From assembly GCF_042767895.1 (NCBI RefSeq), contig NC_091582.1, positions 20,239,720-20,262,219 on the forward strand: DNA of 22,500 nt, in the 5' to 3' direction. Positions within the stretch are counted from its first letter, which is position 1. Every line of letters begins with the position of its first letter. The notes beneath the pieces were generated by a model. It was not told the origin of the DNA. It did not search any database and saw only the letters and a list, made by a program, of their open reading frames with translations. The translations under genes and the position numbers were made by a program. The DNA is from Penaeus vannamei. Taxonomy: Eukaryota > Arthropoda > Malacostraca > Decapoda > Penaeidae. This document shows, piece after piece, positions 1-12,500 of this stretch.

Positions 1-930
1 CAGACACACACACACCACAAACAGCAGCAGACACACACACACCACAAACAGCAGCAGACACACACACACCACAAACAGCAGCAGACACACACACACCACA
101 AACAGCAGCAGACACACACACACCACAAACAGCAGCAGACACACACACACCACAAACAGCAGCAGACACACACACACCACAAACAGCAGCAGACACACAC
201 ACACCACAAACAGCAGCAGACACACACACACCACAAACAGCAGCAGACACACACACACCACAAACAGCAGCAGACACACACACACCACAAACAGCAGCAG
301 ACACACACACACCACAAACAGCAGCAGACACACACACACCACAAACAGCAGCAGACACACACACACCACAAACAGCAGCAGACACACACACACCACAAAC
401 AGCAGCAGACACACACACACCACAAACAGCAGCAGACACACACACACCACAAACAGCAGCAGACACACACACACCACAAACAGCAGCAGACACACACACA
501 CCACAAACAGCAGCAGACACACACACACCACAAACAGCAGCAGACACACACACACCACAAACAGCAGCAGACACACACACACCACAAACAGCAGCAGACA
601 CACACACACCACAAACAGCAGCAGACACACACACACCACAAACAGCAGCAGACACACACACACCACAAACAGCAGCAGACACACACACACCACAAACAGC
701 AGCAGACACACACACACCACAAACAGCAGCAGACACACACACACCACAAACAGCAGCAGACACACACACACCACAAACAGCAGCAGACACACACACACCA
801 CAAACAGCAGCAGACACACACACACCACAAACAGCAGCAGACACACACACACCACAAACAGCAGCAGACACACACACACCACAAACAGCAGCAGACACAC
901 ACACACCACAAACAGCAGCAGACACACACA
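1..930. repeat. 27-bp minisatellite, 34 full copies plus a partial copy
   Basis: A 27-bp unit (CAG, then a CA run, then CCACAAACAGCAG) repeats head to tail from base 1 to 918 without any difference that I see. A partial copy, shortened by one CA, follows at 919-935. The array reaches the left edge, so its true length is unknown. The unit is a multiple of three and has no stop in any of the six frames; frame 1 reads QTHTHHKQQ. No ATG occurs in it. Near-perfect identity suggests recent expansion or gene conversion, or a long-read consensus effect. Confidence 0.97.
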
Positions 931-1425
931 CCGCAATCATCCGCAGACACACACACCGCAAACAGAACTAGATGCACACACCATACACAACATCAAATAT
1001 ACACACCCCACACAACATCAAATATACACCACACACAACACCAACAATGCACTATGCACTGTAACAAATACACAAAGCGTAGCAACAAATACACACACAC
1101 ACACTACACCCACATGCCACCCACATATGTGCACACATGTGCACAACTATTCATACACAGACAAACACACATGCACAAGTATGCACAAGGGTACACATTT
1201 AGGTGTGCCTGTGTGCGCACACGCTTGCACATACTCGCATATGCACATACATGCATGTGTATGAGAACACACACATGCACACAAGCGCACACTTGTATGC
1301 ACACACCCACACATGCTTGCAAATACATGCACACAAGCAAAGACACATGCAAATTAACTCACTCACTCACTCATTTACTCACTCGCTCACTCACTCGCAC
1401 CCTCACCCACACTTGCACTGCTCTC
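931..1425. repeat. Degenerate CA-rich and CTCA-rich simple sequence
   Basis: Irregular ACACAC, CACATG and TGCACA runs follow the minisatellite, including a twice-occurring ACACAACATCAAATATACAC block near 986-1028. They end in a (CTCA)n tract at about 1359-1400. Long open frames here encode only His/Thr/Cys-rich low-complexity strings and are not credible genes. Confidence 0.85.
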
Positions 1426-3418
1426 TGTTGTATAAAGAGTTATAAACACTAAACATATGCTGTGCATTCACTATTTACAGTGCATGCACAACCAGTACTC
1501 AAAAAATACTCATATTGCACAGTCCATTGCATATGTATGTATTGTTAGGTAAACCATGATTGCTTTATAAAGTGTGTGTTTGAGAATTGAGACTCTGATG
1601 CTAACAAGTCCCTATAAAATTGATTTGAAGGTATAAAGAAATTCAAGAAATGCTTTCTTTGTGATTAAGATTATGTTGTAGATATGATAAATGTTATGTT
1701 ATCTCATTGGTTTCAAGTGCTTGAGGAATAGCCACAGCCATTCATAGGTTATGAATGGCTATGGCTTGAATGTTTACTTGATTATCAAAAGGAGTCTGAG
1801 AGGTAGTTGGGATTTCATTACAGAAACTTAATTATGCCTTACACAACCTATGATCAATTACTTGTGGCACTTTATTAAGTAGATCATTGAGAGCCTGAAA
1901 TGTTACTTTGCTCTGTTTACACAATAGATCATTAATAACTTGAAATAATGTTTTGCTTTACTGATGCATTGTTATTATTTGTAGTATTGCTGTTATAGTA
2001 CAGCTATTAATTGATTTCATCAGTGCTGATTATTGATGACATCTATTTTTTGTGTGTATTTTTCCTGATACTCTCTGCTTTTGAGTAATTATTTTTGTTG
2101 TTGTTGTTGCCTTTATAGGTTGTTGTTGATAGTTGTTACAGTAACTCAAGGACATTTTTTTTTTTAGAATATTTGTCCTTTGTACTTCAGTTTTGCAAGT
2201 TAATTACATGTTTATATGATTAAAGTAGCAAAAATATTGCTTTCATGATCACTGTCCTTGTCGATAGTAGTATCACTTGTGTTGTTATTAATTATACATA
2301 CCAGAGCTTTCTCTTCCTTTGTGACCTTGAAATCAGAATTGAAATTATATATATAAGGGAAACTGGTTTAAAGCTTAAGGGATAAATGGAACTTCAATGT
2401 TTACAAGTTGCAGAAGCAAGTCTGTGGTGGAAGAGAGATTCATTGCATGTTCAGTGAAACTCATGCAAGTCATGTATTAGCAAGCTGTGGAATGCAGGCT
2501 TTGTTTTAGTTTTAATGTCAGACAACATAAGCAACAGAAATTAGTGAAGAAAACAAGGCAGTTAAAGAAGACATTGTTTTAGGTTTTGTTAAAGAGACAT
2601 TTATAGAATTTCTTTTAATATATTAATGATTTTTGGGGAAATGATACAGTTTATTAACTGAAAAACTATTTAATGAGAAAATGTTTGAAGACACTCTTTT
2701 GTTGACATTGTAAATCAAGCATGTGCTTTGTTGCGTAATATGTTACGACAAGCTTTAGCTAAATGATTTTTTAATTTATTGATGATAGAGAGAATAGATG
2801 CACCTCTTTATAAAAGGTGAAAGGTGAATGAGCATATGTCAGTGTGTATTTACGTGCAAGTCAGGCATTTCCTGGATGGTTGTAGTCTTACAAGTGCAGC
2901 AAACGTATTTGTAATCCAGATAAGAGTGTCAGGGTTGAGAAACATGCTCAGCCATAGGAGAGACTTTCTCTGAATTGCCCACAGCTCATGGTTGATGAAT
3001 GTATCAGGCTGATGCTATGGTGTAGGAGAGGTAGTATGGTAGCCATGTGCAGGAGCCAAGGCATTTTAAAGTACTGGAGTATGAGTGCATAAGGAACATT
3101 TGGTTACATGCATGCTTCAATATGTTTGCTTTTAAATGGGTAGTAATATTTACATGCTTGTTTTCTTTTACTTTTCTAACTTCTTAAGAATGAAATACAT
3201 TTGACAGTTTCCATTGCCAAGTAGCATTTTTTAAATTTATTTATTTATTTTTTTTTTTATAGATATTTTGAATTTCTAATGTTTGAAATTAGTCACAAGA
3301 CTTTTGGTATATATATATTTACATTTTGTTCATTTCTGTTTGAGATAGGACATATTCATTATTCCATACTTATGTTTTTATACTAAAGCAGCTTTCTTAC
3401 TCATTTTTTCCTTTGCAG
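1426..3418 (+). other. AT-rich non-coding region upstream of the first visible USP7 coding exon
   Basis: No open frame with recognisable protein similarity was found on either strand. The region is probably the intron preceding the first visible coding exon, since that exon starts inside a codon and has a good acceptor at 3418. I looked for a short ATG-containing exon ending in GT with one leftover base and could not single one out. It contains a short TTG run near 2092-2110, T-rich tracts near 2154 and 3233-3260, and the hairpin at 1730-1766. Confidence 0.6.
1730..1766. repeat. Inverted repeat with 17-bp arms and a 3-nt loop
   Basis: Arm 1730-1746 (starts AGCCACAGCC) pairs with arm 1750-1766 (ends CTATGGCT), with one mismatch and a GGT loop. 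Short further pairing is possible between TCAAGT at 1713-1718 and ACTTGA at 1776-1781. The loop is too tight for a typical microRNA precursor; it may be a small foldback or a chance palindrome. Confidence 0.8.
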
Positions 3419-3574
3419 AAGAAGTAGCAGAGGATGGAGGAGGGGACGGAGGAGGAGATGGAGGTGGAGGGGGCGGGGGTGTAATATCAGAAGGTGGTGA
3501 GGAGGAGCAGATGAATGGAGATGCCCAGGAAGTGTCTTCATCCACCACACAACATGATACAGAAATGGATGAAG
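3419..3574 (+). CDS. USP7: USP7 exon: acidic, Gly-rich N-terminal segment
   Basis: The acceptor is tttgcag after a pyrimidine-rich run; the donor is GTATGT. Two bases complete an upstream split codon, then 51 codons follow, with one base left over. The peptide is EVAEDGGGDGGGDGG-like, then Glu-rich and Ser/Thr-rich, ending HDTEMDE. USP7 N-termini are acidic and poorly conserved, and this exon runs in frame into the MATH exon, so I accept it. It has no plausible start codon of its own before the Gly tract. Confidence 0.85.
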
Positions 3575-6500
3575 GTATGTGGAGTATTGACAAAGTACCC
3601 TTTTTCTTCAATAATGCTAAATAGAAGGTATATATTGCTGTAGAGATGTATTTGTGTGTATTTTGTTGTTTGTGTGGATCGGGGAATAAAAGATTGTTTG
3701 TAAATGTGTGCTTTCATCTGTGCAAATGTATGTGTGTGTGTTTGCTTGTGTGTGATAAAAGTATACCTAAATTAGTCCTTGCAATATTTTTATCTAATTA
3801 TCAGTTGACATTGAGTTTACATTTTGATGAACGTCCTCCATACAGATGACGCACGCTCAGAGGCAAAGTTTCAGTTCCGTGTCAAAGACTTCAGCAAGCT
3901 AAAGGACACAATGCTTTCACCGCCTTGTTATGTTCGAAATCTACCATGGAAAATAATGGTAATGCCTCGTACAAGCCAGTCACAAGACCGCCAACCACAG
4001 CGATCCCTTGGGTTCTTCTTACAATGTAATGGGGAGTCGGAATCGACTTCATGGTCATGCAATGCAGTGGCTGATTTGCGGCTGTTGTCGGTGCGTGATG
4101 GTGAACCTCCCTTCACACGCAGTAAGTAGAAATTTGGTTCAGTTTTAAGAATTCATACTTGTGTATGTTTTGAGGACAGTATAACCAGCAGGATTTATCT
4201 TCTTAGATTTGATTATTATTTTAAAATTATGTTTTTGTTATTATTATTATTATCATTATCAATATTATTACTATTACAGTAAGGATGAAAGTAATAATGA
4301 TAATGTTAATATTGATGATAACAATAATAATAATGGTAATGTTGATTATAAAGATAAGGATAATGGTAATATTGATAACGATAATCATAATAATACTTAT
4401 ATTGATAATGATGATAATTATTATTGATATTGTTAGTTATTATTATTATTATTATATATATTTTTTTTTTTCTTAAAAAGCAATCTATCTAATATTTGTA
4501 CCCATAAGGTCAATACCTAGCTGGCAATACTTGATAATTTTGTTGAGGATGATTCTGTGATGATGATATCATTTGTTTTAGGTATAATTGAAGATGTAAA
4601 GTTATTTTATTTTTATTGTTATTTATTTATTTATTTATTATTTTTAATCTATATATATTAACCCACTGACGGCAGGTGTCCCACTTATGAGACACCCAGA
4701 AAAGTAAACATTACTGGGCATCCCACCGGTGTGACACTAGATCAGAGCTTGTGTTCTGAGTTTGTCGCCCTTGGTAGGTGGCGTGTGGGCAGGTTCCTGG
4801 ACTTGCCCGCCTGGAAAATATTGTTCTCTGCTTGAAAATGTACCGTTGCTAGTGGGTTAAGTGTTTGGTATACATCATGAACCCTAATTAGAATTTTTGT
4901 TTTTTCAGAAATCCAGCATTTATTTTATAGTAAAGAAAATGACTGGGGGTTCTCACACTTCATGCCATGGAATGATGTCCTTGACCCTGAAAAGGGTTAC
5001 ATCAAAGATGACACCATCACATTAGAGGTAAGGGAACATTTTGATTTCAGTATTTTGCTATGGGAATGTATTGTTTTCGTTATATTTTAGGGATGGATAT
5101 TTTATCTAGTATACAAGTCAAATCAAGGTTAATATAGAAATTATTTATCTTTTACTTGTATGTGTTGCACGTTTTCAGAAAATTAGTTAGTCTGGGTATT
5201 TGTATATATTGAAACTTTCAGCTTTTAATTTGAACCATAATTCTCTAAATAACATATGATTTGATATCAACAGGTTTGGGTGTCAGCAGACGCGCCTCAT
5301 GGTGTGTCATGGGACAGTAAAAAACACACAGGCTATGTGGGGCTAAAGAACCAGGGTGCAACTTGTTACATGAATTCTCTCCTCCAAGTACTGTACTTCA
5401 CAAGTCAGCTAAGAATGGTAAGCTGTATACGTGCTTTTGATTGTAAATTTCTTTTGGTTCTACTTCAGTAATCCATCATCAGTCTCAATCTCAAATCTTG
5501 AGCTTTCTAAAGTTTTGCATATGACTTCTTTAAGTGTTAGATTTGAGGTTAGAAATTGTGCATATATATAATTTTTTATGCATCCTTATTTTTTAGGAAT
5601 TAAAAAAAATTTACCGTATCCCACAGGCTGTCTACAAGATGCCAACGGAGAGTGACGACTCAACCAAAAGTGTTGCATTAGCACTACAACGGGTCTTTCA
5701 CGAGTTGCAGACAAGTGACAAACCAGTCGGCACTAAGAAATTGACCAAGTCCTTCGGCTGGGAAACACTTGATTCCTTCATGCAGCATGATGCTCAAGAG
5801 TTCCTAAGAGTGGTGAGTGTTCCTTACATATTTTTCTGTAGTTGTAGACTTGTAAAAGCTTCTTATGATTTTACTTGGGAAGGAAATAGCCATAATCTGA
5901 TCAGGTTGCTGGAAGATAAATATGGGTATTTTTTTTATTTTAAGAAATTTATTGTGCCTATTATATTGTAAGTACACTCTGGGTGATATTGGAAAATTGA
6001 AAATTGACATTGATGAAGATGGAATTCAGTGTTGCTCAGTAACAGAAAGATATCCAATAGATATTTGAAAATAACAGCTGACAGCACATTGATTATGTTG
6101 CCTTTCTTTCTTGTCTGTGTATGGCTTTCTGTTCATTCATTTTTTGTCTTATTTCTATCCTCCTCCTTCCCTCTTTTCCTCCTTTCCTCCCTTTTTATAT
6201 TCTCTCCTCCCTCCTCTCTGCTGTCTGCTCTTCTCTTTTCTTCCTTCTTTTCTCAGTTTCATCACATCTCTTATTTCCTTTCTTATTCTCCTGCCTCCTT
6301 TCCCTTGTCACCACACTCACTCTTGTCTCCTTTTTTCCTCTTTTCCTCCTTTTCTTCTTTTAATGTCAGTCCTTTTTATTTACCTGTTAACATAAATGGT
6401 TGATGAAGTTTTAGTATCTCTTTTGTTTTTGTTTTGCAGCTGCTTGACAAATTAGAAACGAAAATGAAGGGAACCTGTGTTGAAGGAGTGATTCCAAGGC

Positions 6501-9500
6501 TCTTTGAAGGCAAGACAGTGGTGAGTTTTGGTCGATCCAAGTCTGTGCTTTGAAATGGAGGCTTGTGTAATGCTTTATTTTGGATGTCATAGATGAGTCT
6601 ATGTCTTACATTAATGGCTAGATGTCTTTTGCATTTGAGAACTAGCTGATGGTACATTTTTTTTTCTTTTTTGTCTATTTCAGTCTTACTTCAAATGTAA
6701 ACATGTAGACTACACTTCGTCAAGAACGGAGACCTTTTATGACATCCAGCTTAATATAAAAGGAAAGAAAAACAGTGAGTACAGTGTCTTTTATGGTGCA
6801 ATACCCCAATTTTTAAAATGATTTTTCTCCTAAAATTTGTAGTATTGGTAATTTCAAGAAAGCTTATATGAACACAAAAAAATTGCGTACACAAATGTTT
6901 GTTGTTGCTTGCTTACAGGGCTTTTTCTCAAATAAACTTTTTGTTTATCTTTATGTTTGAGCTTCCATACCCCCAAGTTGTAGCATGATCTATTTATTTA
7001 TTTTTTTTGTAATTTGAAATGGTTTAATTTTTAGGTTAGAAGTAATATCCTCTATCTTTTTCATCCCTTTCAGTTCTAGAATCTTTTAAAGACTACATTA
7101 GTGTAGAAACGCTGGAAGGTGACAATAAATATGATGCTGGTGAACACGGTCTTCAAGAAGCAGACAAAGGGGTCATATTCCAGAGCTTTCCCCCGGTTCT
7201 TCATCTTCATTTGATGAGGTTTCAGTATGACCCCATCACAGACTCAAATGTCAAGATCAATGATAGGTAAGAAAACATAACATCTTTCAGTATTACTTGA
7301 TGTATGTCCTCTGTCAGTATGCTCTTAGATGAAATATTTGTATATTAGGAAGTAGTAATAACATGTTATTACAAAATAGATTTGTGTGCAAATATCCTTC
7401 CTTGTCAAAATATGCTTGCTTCTTGTTTTCCTTTTCAAATTTTCAAACGTGGAGATTAACTAATGCCATGCATTTCTTCATAGACAAAGTCTTTGCATTA
7501 GTTTGATATATCTAAATATATCTGTAGATTATGCCTTTCTTCTATTTGTTTTGTTAATTTAGAACTCCACATTCCAGATATGAGTTCCCAGAAAAGTTAA
7601 ATATGGACCAATTTCTTCAAAAACCTGAATCAACTCCAGCTACATATGTGCTCCACGCCGTCCTAGTACACTCAGGGGACAACCATGGTGGCCATTATGT
7701 TGTATTCATCAATCCAAAAGGGGATGGTAGGGTAAGTATCAACCAATTTTTATATTATATTATTTTATTTATTCATTTATTATTATTATTATTTTTTTTT
7801 TCATTTTTTATATGGACTGGAAACACTCAATACATTTTCTGTGTGAGTTTCCCATATTGATAAATACCCTCTCTTTATCTTATGATATCAGTGGTGCAAA
7901 TTTGACGACGATGTAGTATCAAGATGCAGCAAGCAAGAGGCCATTGACCACAACTTTGGTGGTCATGAGGATGACCTCAACCTTACGGTGAAGCACTGTA
8001 CAAATGCTTATATGTTGGTGTATATAAGAGAGTCGTGCCTGAAGACAGTGCTTCAGGAGGTAACGGAGGAAGATATACCACAAGAGCTCATAGATCGACT
8101 ACAGGAGGAAAAGCGGGTTGAGATGATCCGCAGGAAGGAACGCAATGAAGCCCACCTCTACATGAGCGTTCAGGTTAGAGTTTTGACATTATATTGGGTT
8201 TACATTTATTTTTATTTTCTATTTTTTTCTGTTTGCATTTCAACACTCTGCCTCCCACTACTTGTATTTATATGGAATTCAGATACAAGAATTAATGCTT
8301 ACATATACATATATATCATATTTATCCATACATAATGCCACATTCATATATTAATACTTGTGTATTTATGCACTTTTTGACATCTGATATAAAAAATTTG
8401 CTTTAATGTATTTGCAGGTTGTTTTAGAGGATGCATTTTCTGGGCATCAGGGTAATGATCTCTACGACCCAGACAAGGTCAACTACCGAACATTCCGGGT
8501 GAAAAAGTCAGCCACACTCCAAGAGTTCCTAGAACAAGTGGCTGAGAGCCTTGTAAGTGTATTCCGTTGAGAAGTGACAGTTTATCTTTTAGCATTATGG
8601 TAACTGTTTTATTATTATGTTACTGTCTTTATATTGTCTTTTAGGAAGAGGTTACTCTCTTGGATTTAGAAGTTGTTTGCTTGTATTTATTTGATATTTA
8701 CATTGTCAAAACCATTTTAACTACTGGAATATTGTAGTAGATGGGATGTATGTACTACATGACTGGTGTCTTCTCATTGGTGAATGATTGGAATGGGTGA
8801 GAGTGCCCATGGTTATCGCTAGGTGCTGTAGGGTCAGGCTTGACCCAACCTGGGAAGTATACGGAATTGAGTTGTGCAGGTTATGGATGCAGTAGGTGCT
8901 CCCCCTCCAGTGCGTGTGCTGAGTGAGCAAAAAGCCAAATATTTTGCTCCGGCGTTACCAGTATAGTGGATGGGGATATATCTACTACATGAATTGGTCT
9001 GTTTAAATTCTTTAGGGAGTGATTGTGTGGGTGAGAGTTCATACAGTTATGGGAAGTTGGTGTTGCTGATTTAACATTGGGGAGCCAGAGAGGCTCCCTA
9101 GTTGACAAAGGTCATGGATGTCCTAGTCTTGTTGCTACATGGCTGATGATTTGTTGATTTTCTTGGTTCTGAATCCTGAAGCTGAAGTAATCCAGAGCAA
9201 TGTCAGTGAACCAGGAATGATATGAGCCTGCAGTTCATGAGGTGTCCGTGTCAGCCAGTGAGTCGCAAGAAGTGCTTGCTGAAGAGAGAATGAGGACAAG
9301 GTTGTTGGATCAGGCATGACCCAAGCTGGGAAGTATGTGGAGCTGAGTTGTGCAGATTCTGGGTTGTGGATGCTATAATGTTAACCTATTGGATTGAGGT
9401 GGTGCCTTGAAGCCTGTATGTTGACTAAAATCTTGGCATTATCCTTACATGAGTGGGGACACTCTCTTGGGGGTGTGACTTGTATGCCTAGCCCACATAG

Positions 9501-12500
9501 ACACTCCAGTGCAGTATCAAGACTCCTTATCTCCTCATTGCAACATTATTCTCTCTCAGATGCCAGGAACCTTAAATCCTCACTATTAAGGAACTAGCAA
9601 AACTATGGGGGTCCATAGTCATTTCATAGGTAACTCAGTTACAGCTAGATACTGCATTGAAGCCACATAGAACAATATGAATATCTCACCAAAACCTATC
9701 AAAAGCTCTTACTGGGTTGGCAGTCATTACGATGCAAATGAGAGTTAACTCCTGCTCCAAAACTATATCCTGGCAGTCACCCTCCCAATAGGAACCACAG
9801 CCTGCCCCACTTGCTGTGTGGGAAGAATGTTAGCTCCTACCAACATTGTATATCTTAGGATGCAGGTCTTGCCTCCCTACTGCTACCCATTAACCACATT
9901 CCATGGCCGCTGTGTTTAATTTAGTAATTGTTTTTAGACAGAGATGGCTCCACAAGTTCTTTGTCTCCAATGAGCCAATTGCGAGAACTACTTGTCTCAC
10001 CTCGTTACCCTTTTCATTGATTTTCGAAAAAAAATTATGTTAACTAATATTGCTGTTAGTAATGTCAATAACAATGTAGTAATCATGATGTTTATGATAA
10101 AAAAGTATCAATATTGATAGCTTTAGGTAAAAAAAAAAACAAAAAAAACATTTATCCTGTAAACTCAAGGAAAGGTGAAATCAGGTGAGGTCATGATGTC
10201 TACGAATTGACTCATTTGTGGATAAGCACTGGCAGAGCCACCTATGTGTAGAGACATTTGACAGAACAGTACTACTGTGAACACAAAATTTTCCTGGTGG
10301 CATTGGGCTTACCCCATTGTGCTTGGTGTCATTAGTTCATTTGATGCAAGGGCATGTCCTTACACCCTGGCTCCACTGGCTTGACTTTGTACATCTAGGG
10401 ACTCTACTGCTCCATGATGTGATTGATAAGTATTGTTTTAGAATTTAGGGCAATATTTTTTATGATTATATAATTAATGAAAAATTTTTCATTCTCTTTA
10501 TTGAATTTTCATACCTTGATCATTTCAGAAATATCCAGTGGAGCAAATCCGACCATGGCCACTAAATCTCCGGACCAACCAGACCAACAGACCGACACTC
10601 TTAGACCTTGAAACAGAACTCCACAAACCTTTATCAGAGGTGAGGCTGCATGCTGAATTTGTTCAAGCCTACAAGTCTTTGTGATTTTTACAAGCAATAG
10701 ACATTTGTGAAAGTTTCTTAATTTTTTTTAAACCCTCTGTGATTTCTATTTATGTATATATATGAAGAATATGAAAAGATTAGTAGAGTAAATGGGTAAA
10801 GAGAGTGATATAGAGGTGTCTTTGATATCATTTGGAATTTAAAACTGATTTTACACTTGATTAAAATTTTATATTTTTTGCAAAAGTATTAATGATCCAA
10901 TGCCTTTCAGATAAGTGATAACAGTAACCCATGGACGGTATTCATGGAGACAGTGCCTCCAGACTCGGGCCTGAAGGCTCTCACTGCCTTTGACAAAGAC
11001 TCAGATGTTCTTCTTTTCTTCAAATACTATGACCCACGACACAAACGCTTACATTATTGTGGACACCATTATATGCACATCTCATTTAATGTCCGTAAGT
11101 ACATCAGCTCTGAGAATTTTTTACTGTTTCTTTGTCTGAGTTTTGTGGTTATACAATCTGAGAACCAATGTTTTTAGATTTGCAAATACCTTTTGTATTG
11201 TTCTGTTGACTTTGATGGCTCTATAATGGTCAGGCTATACTTTAATGTGTCATACACTCATAGTCAGTATCATGGTATATGTTTATGAAAAATTTAGTTT
11301 TTTCCTTTTTGATACGTCTTCCATATGGTGCTTAATTTGTATTTAACTCATCGATTTGTAATTGATATATTTTACTTGCCTTGGAGCAGAGGAGTTGGTA
11401 CCGCTGTTGAACGAACGTGCAGGACTGCCACTGAGCACTGAACTGGCGCTCTTTGAGGAAATCAAGCCCAACTTGGTGGAGCGGCTGGCTGACCTTGACC
11501 GCCCATTAGAGAAGGTAAAGAGGAAAAAGACGGAGACTAAACTTATCTATAAGTCTTTTGACTTTTATAAATTTCCTTCTCTTTCCTTTTTTTCCCCTCA
11601 CTATAAAGGAATATTTGTAGGTACAAGTACTCCTCAATATAGATATAGATGTATATGTATGTATATTTAAGAGGACTGAGGCTTACCTTTTTCCAGTCAT
11701 TTGATCATAGAAAGATAAGGTTTTCCACTCTTTATTTAGATAGGAAAGTAGATATTCCTGTCTGAAATGTTTAATGAATGCATTAAATTGTGAAAAAAAC
11801 TAATTTAAACAAGAAAATCCTAATACTCTTTGTTTTTATTTATTTATATATTATTATTATTTTTTTTTTATTATATATTTTTTAGTAATTCAAATTGTGA
11901 AGAAATGGTGAACAGTGGATGACAGTATCAGTACAGACTTATATTTTTATAATCCTAGCATGAATATAACATCAGTTCAATTTTAAGAATTATAGAAACA
12001 CAGATCAAATCATTCTTTAATGATATTTATATAAAATGGCTTATAACCAATGGAAACAAAAATAAGAGTTAGTGTTCAGTCTTTTGAATGTAATATGTAT
12101 GCAAATAAGTGAATAAAAATCATTGGATGCCTGGGTGGAGATAGTTATCTATTTATGGCACCTACCAGCTGTGGTAGCCTTTGCAGGTTGCATTTTTACC
12201 CAAAAAAATGCATGTAAAAGGTGCAATAGCTGTTTCAACTTTTTGCAAAGACCATTCATAAGACCAAGTTTAAAAATGCTTTATAATTTTTATAACAGAG
12301 CATGTATCATTGTGTTCTAAAATCTTTAGCTTAGAATAATCAATATTTAGTTTACATATGTTAAGTTAAAAAATCTGCATCCGAGACGGAGAGCTCTTTA
12401 CAACGGAAACAACCAATTGCAAATCAAAACAAATATGCTGATGATGGATGGTACCCACTGTAAAGCTGTAGAACATTATGATTTCCATTTTTTTCTGATA

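Larger units (their letters stand above)
4122..4908 (+). other. USP7: USP7 intron with ATT/GAT tract and a TTAA-bounded element
   Basis: Intron between the two MATH-domain exons, GTAAGT to CAG. Besides the simple repeat at about 4212-4475, a (TTTA)n tract near 4607-4640 and the element at 4658-4860, no coding signal is seen. Open frames in the repeat translate to Asn/Asp or Ile strings only. Confidence 0.9.
8553..10528 (+). other. USP7: Long USP7 intron (1976 bp) containing diverged direct repeats and a foldback element
   Basis: Splits UBL1, GTAAGT to CAG. Its middle is less AT-rich than the other introns and is built from repeats: related blocks at about 8735-9380 and a foldback element at about 9890-10311. 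Open frames on the minus strand at 8721-9317 show no recognisable family. About 9380-9890 is unique-looking sequence without assignable features. Confidence 0.85.

Noticed and set aside
1..930. CRISPR-like array
   Set aside because: There are no unique spacers; units are contiguous and identical, and the DNA is clearly eukaryotic.
1054..1452. 132-residue open frame on + and overlapping frames on - in CA-rich DNA
   Set aside because: His/Thr/Cys low-complexity composition set by the repeat, open on both strands, with no domain.
3378..3611. Minus-strand open frame with Pro-rich stretch
   Set aside because: Mirror of the Gly-rich USP7 coding exon on the other strand, where splice sites and frame support coding.
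8721..9317. Minus-strand open frames as transposon protein relics
   Set aside because: Short, with no reverse transcriptase, transposase or zinc-finger motif; they only reflect the less AT-rich repeat region.
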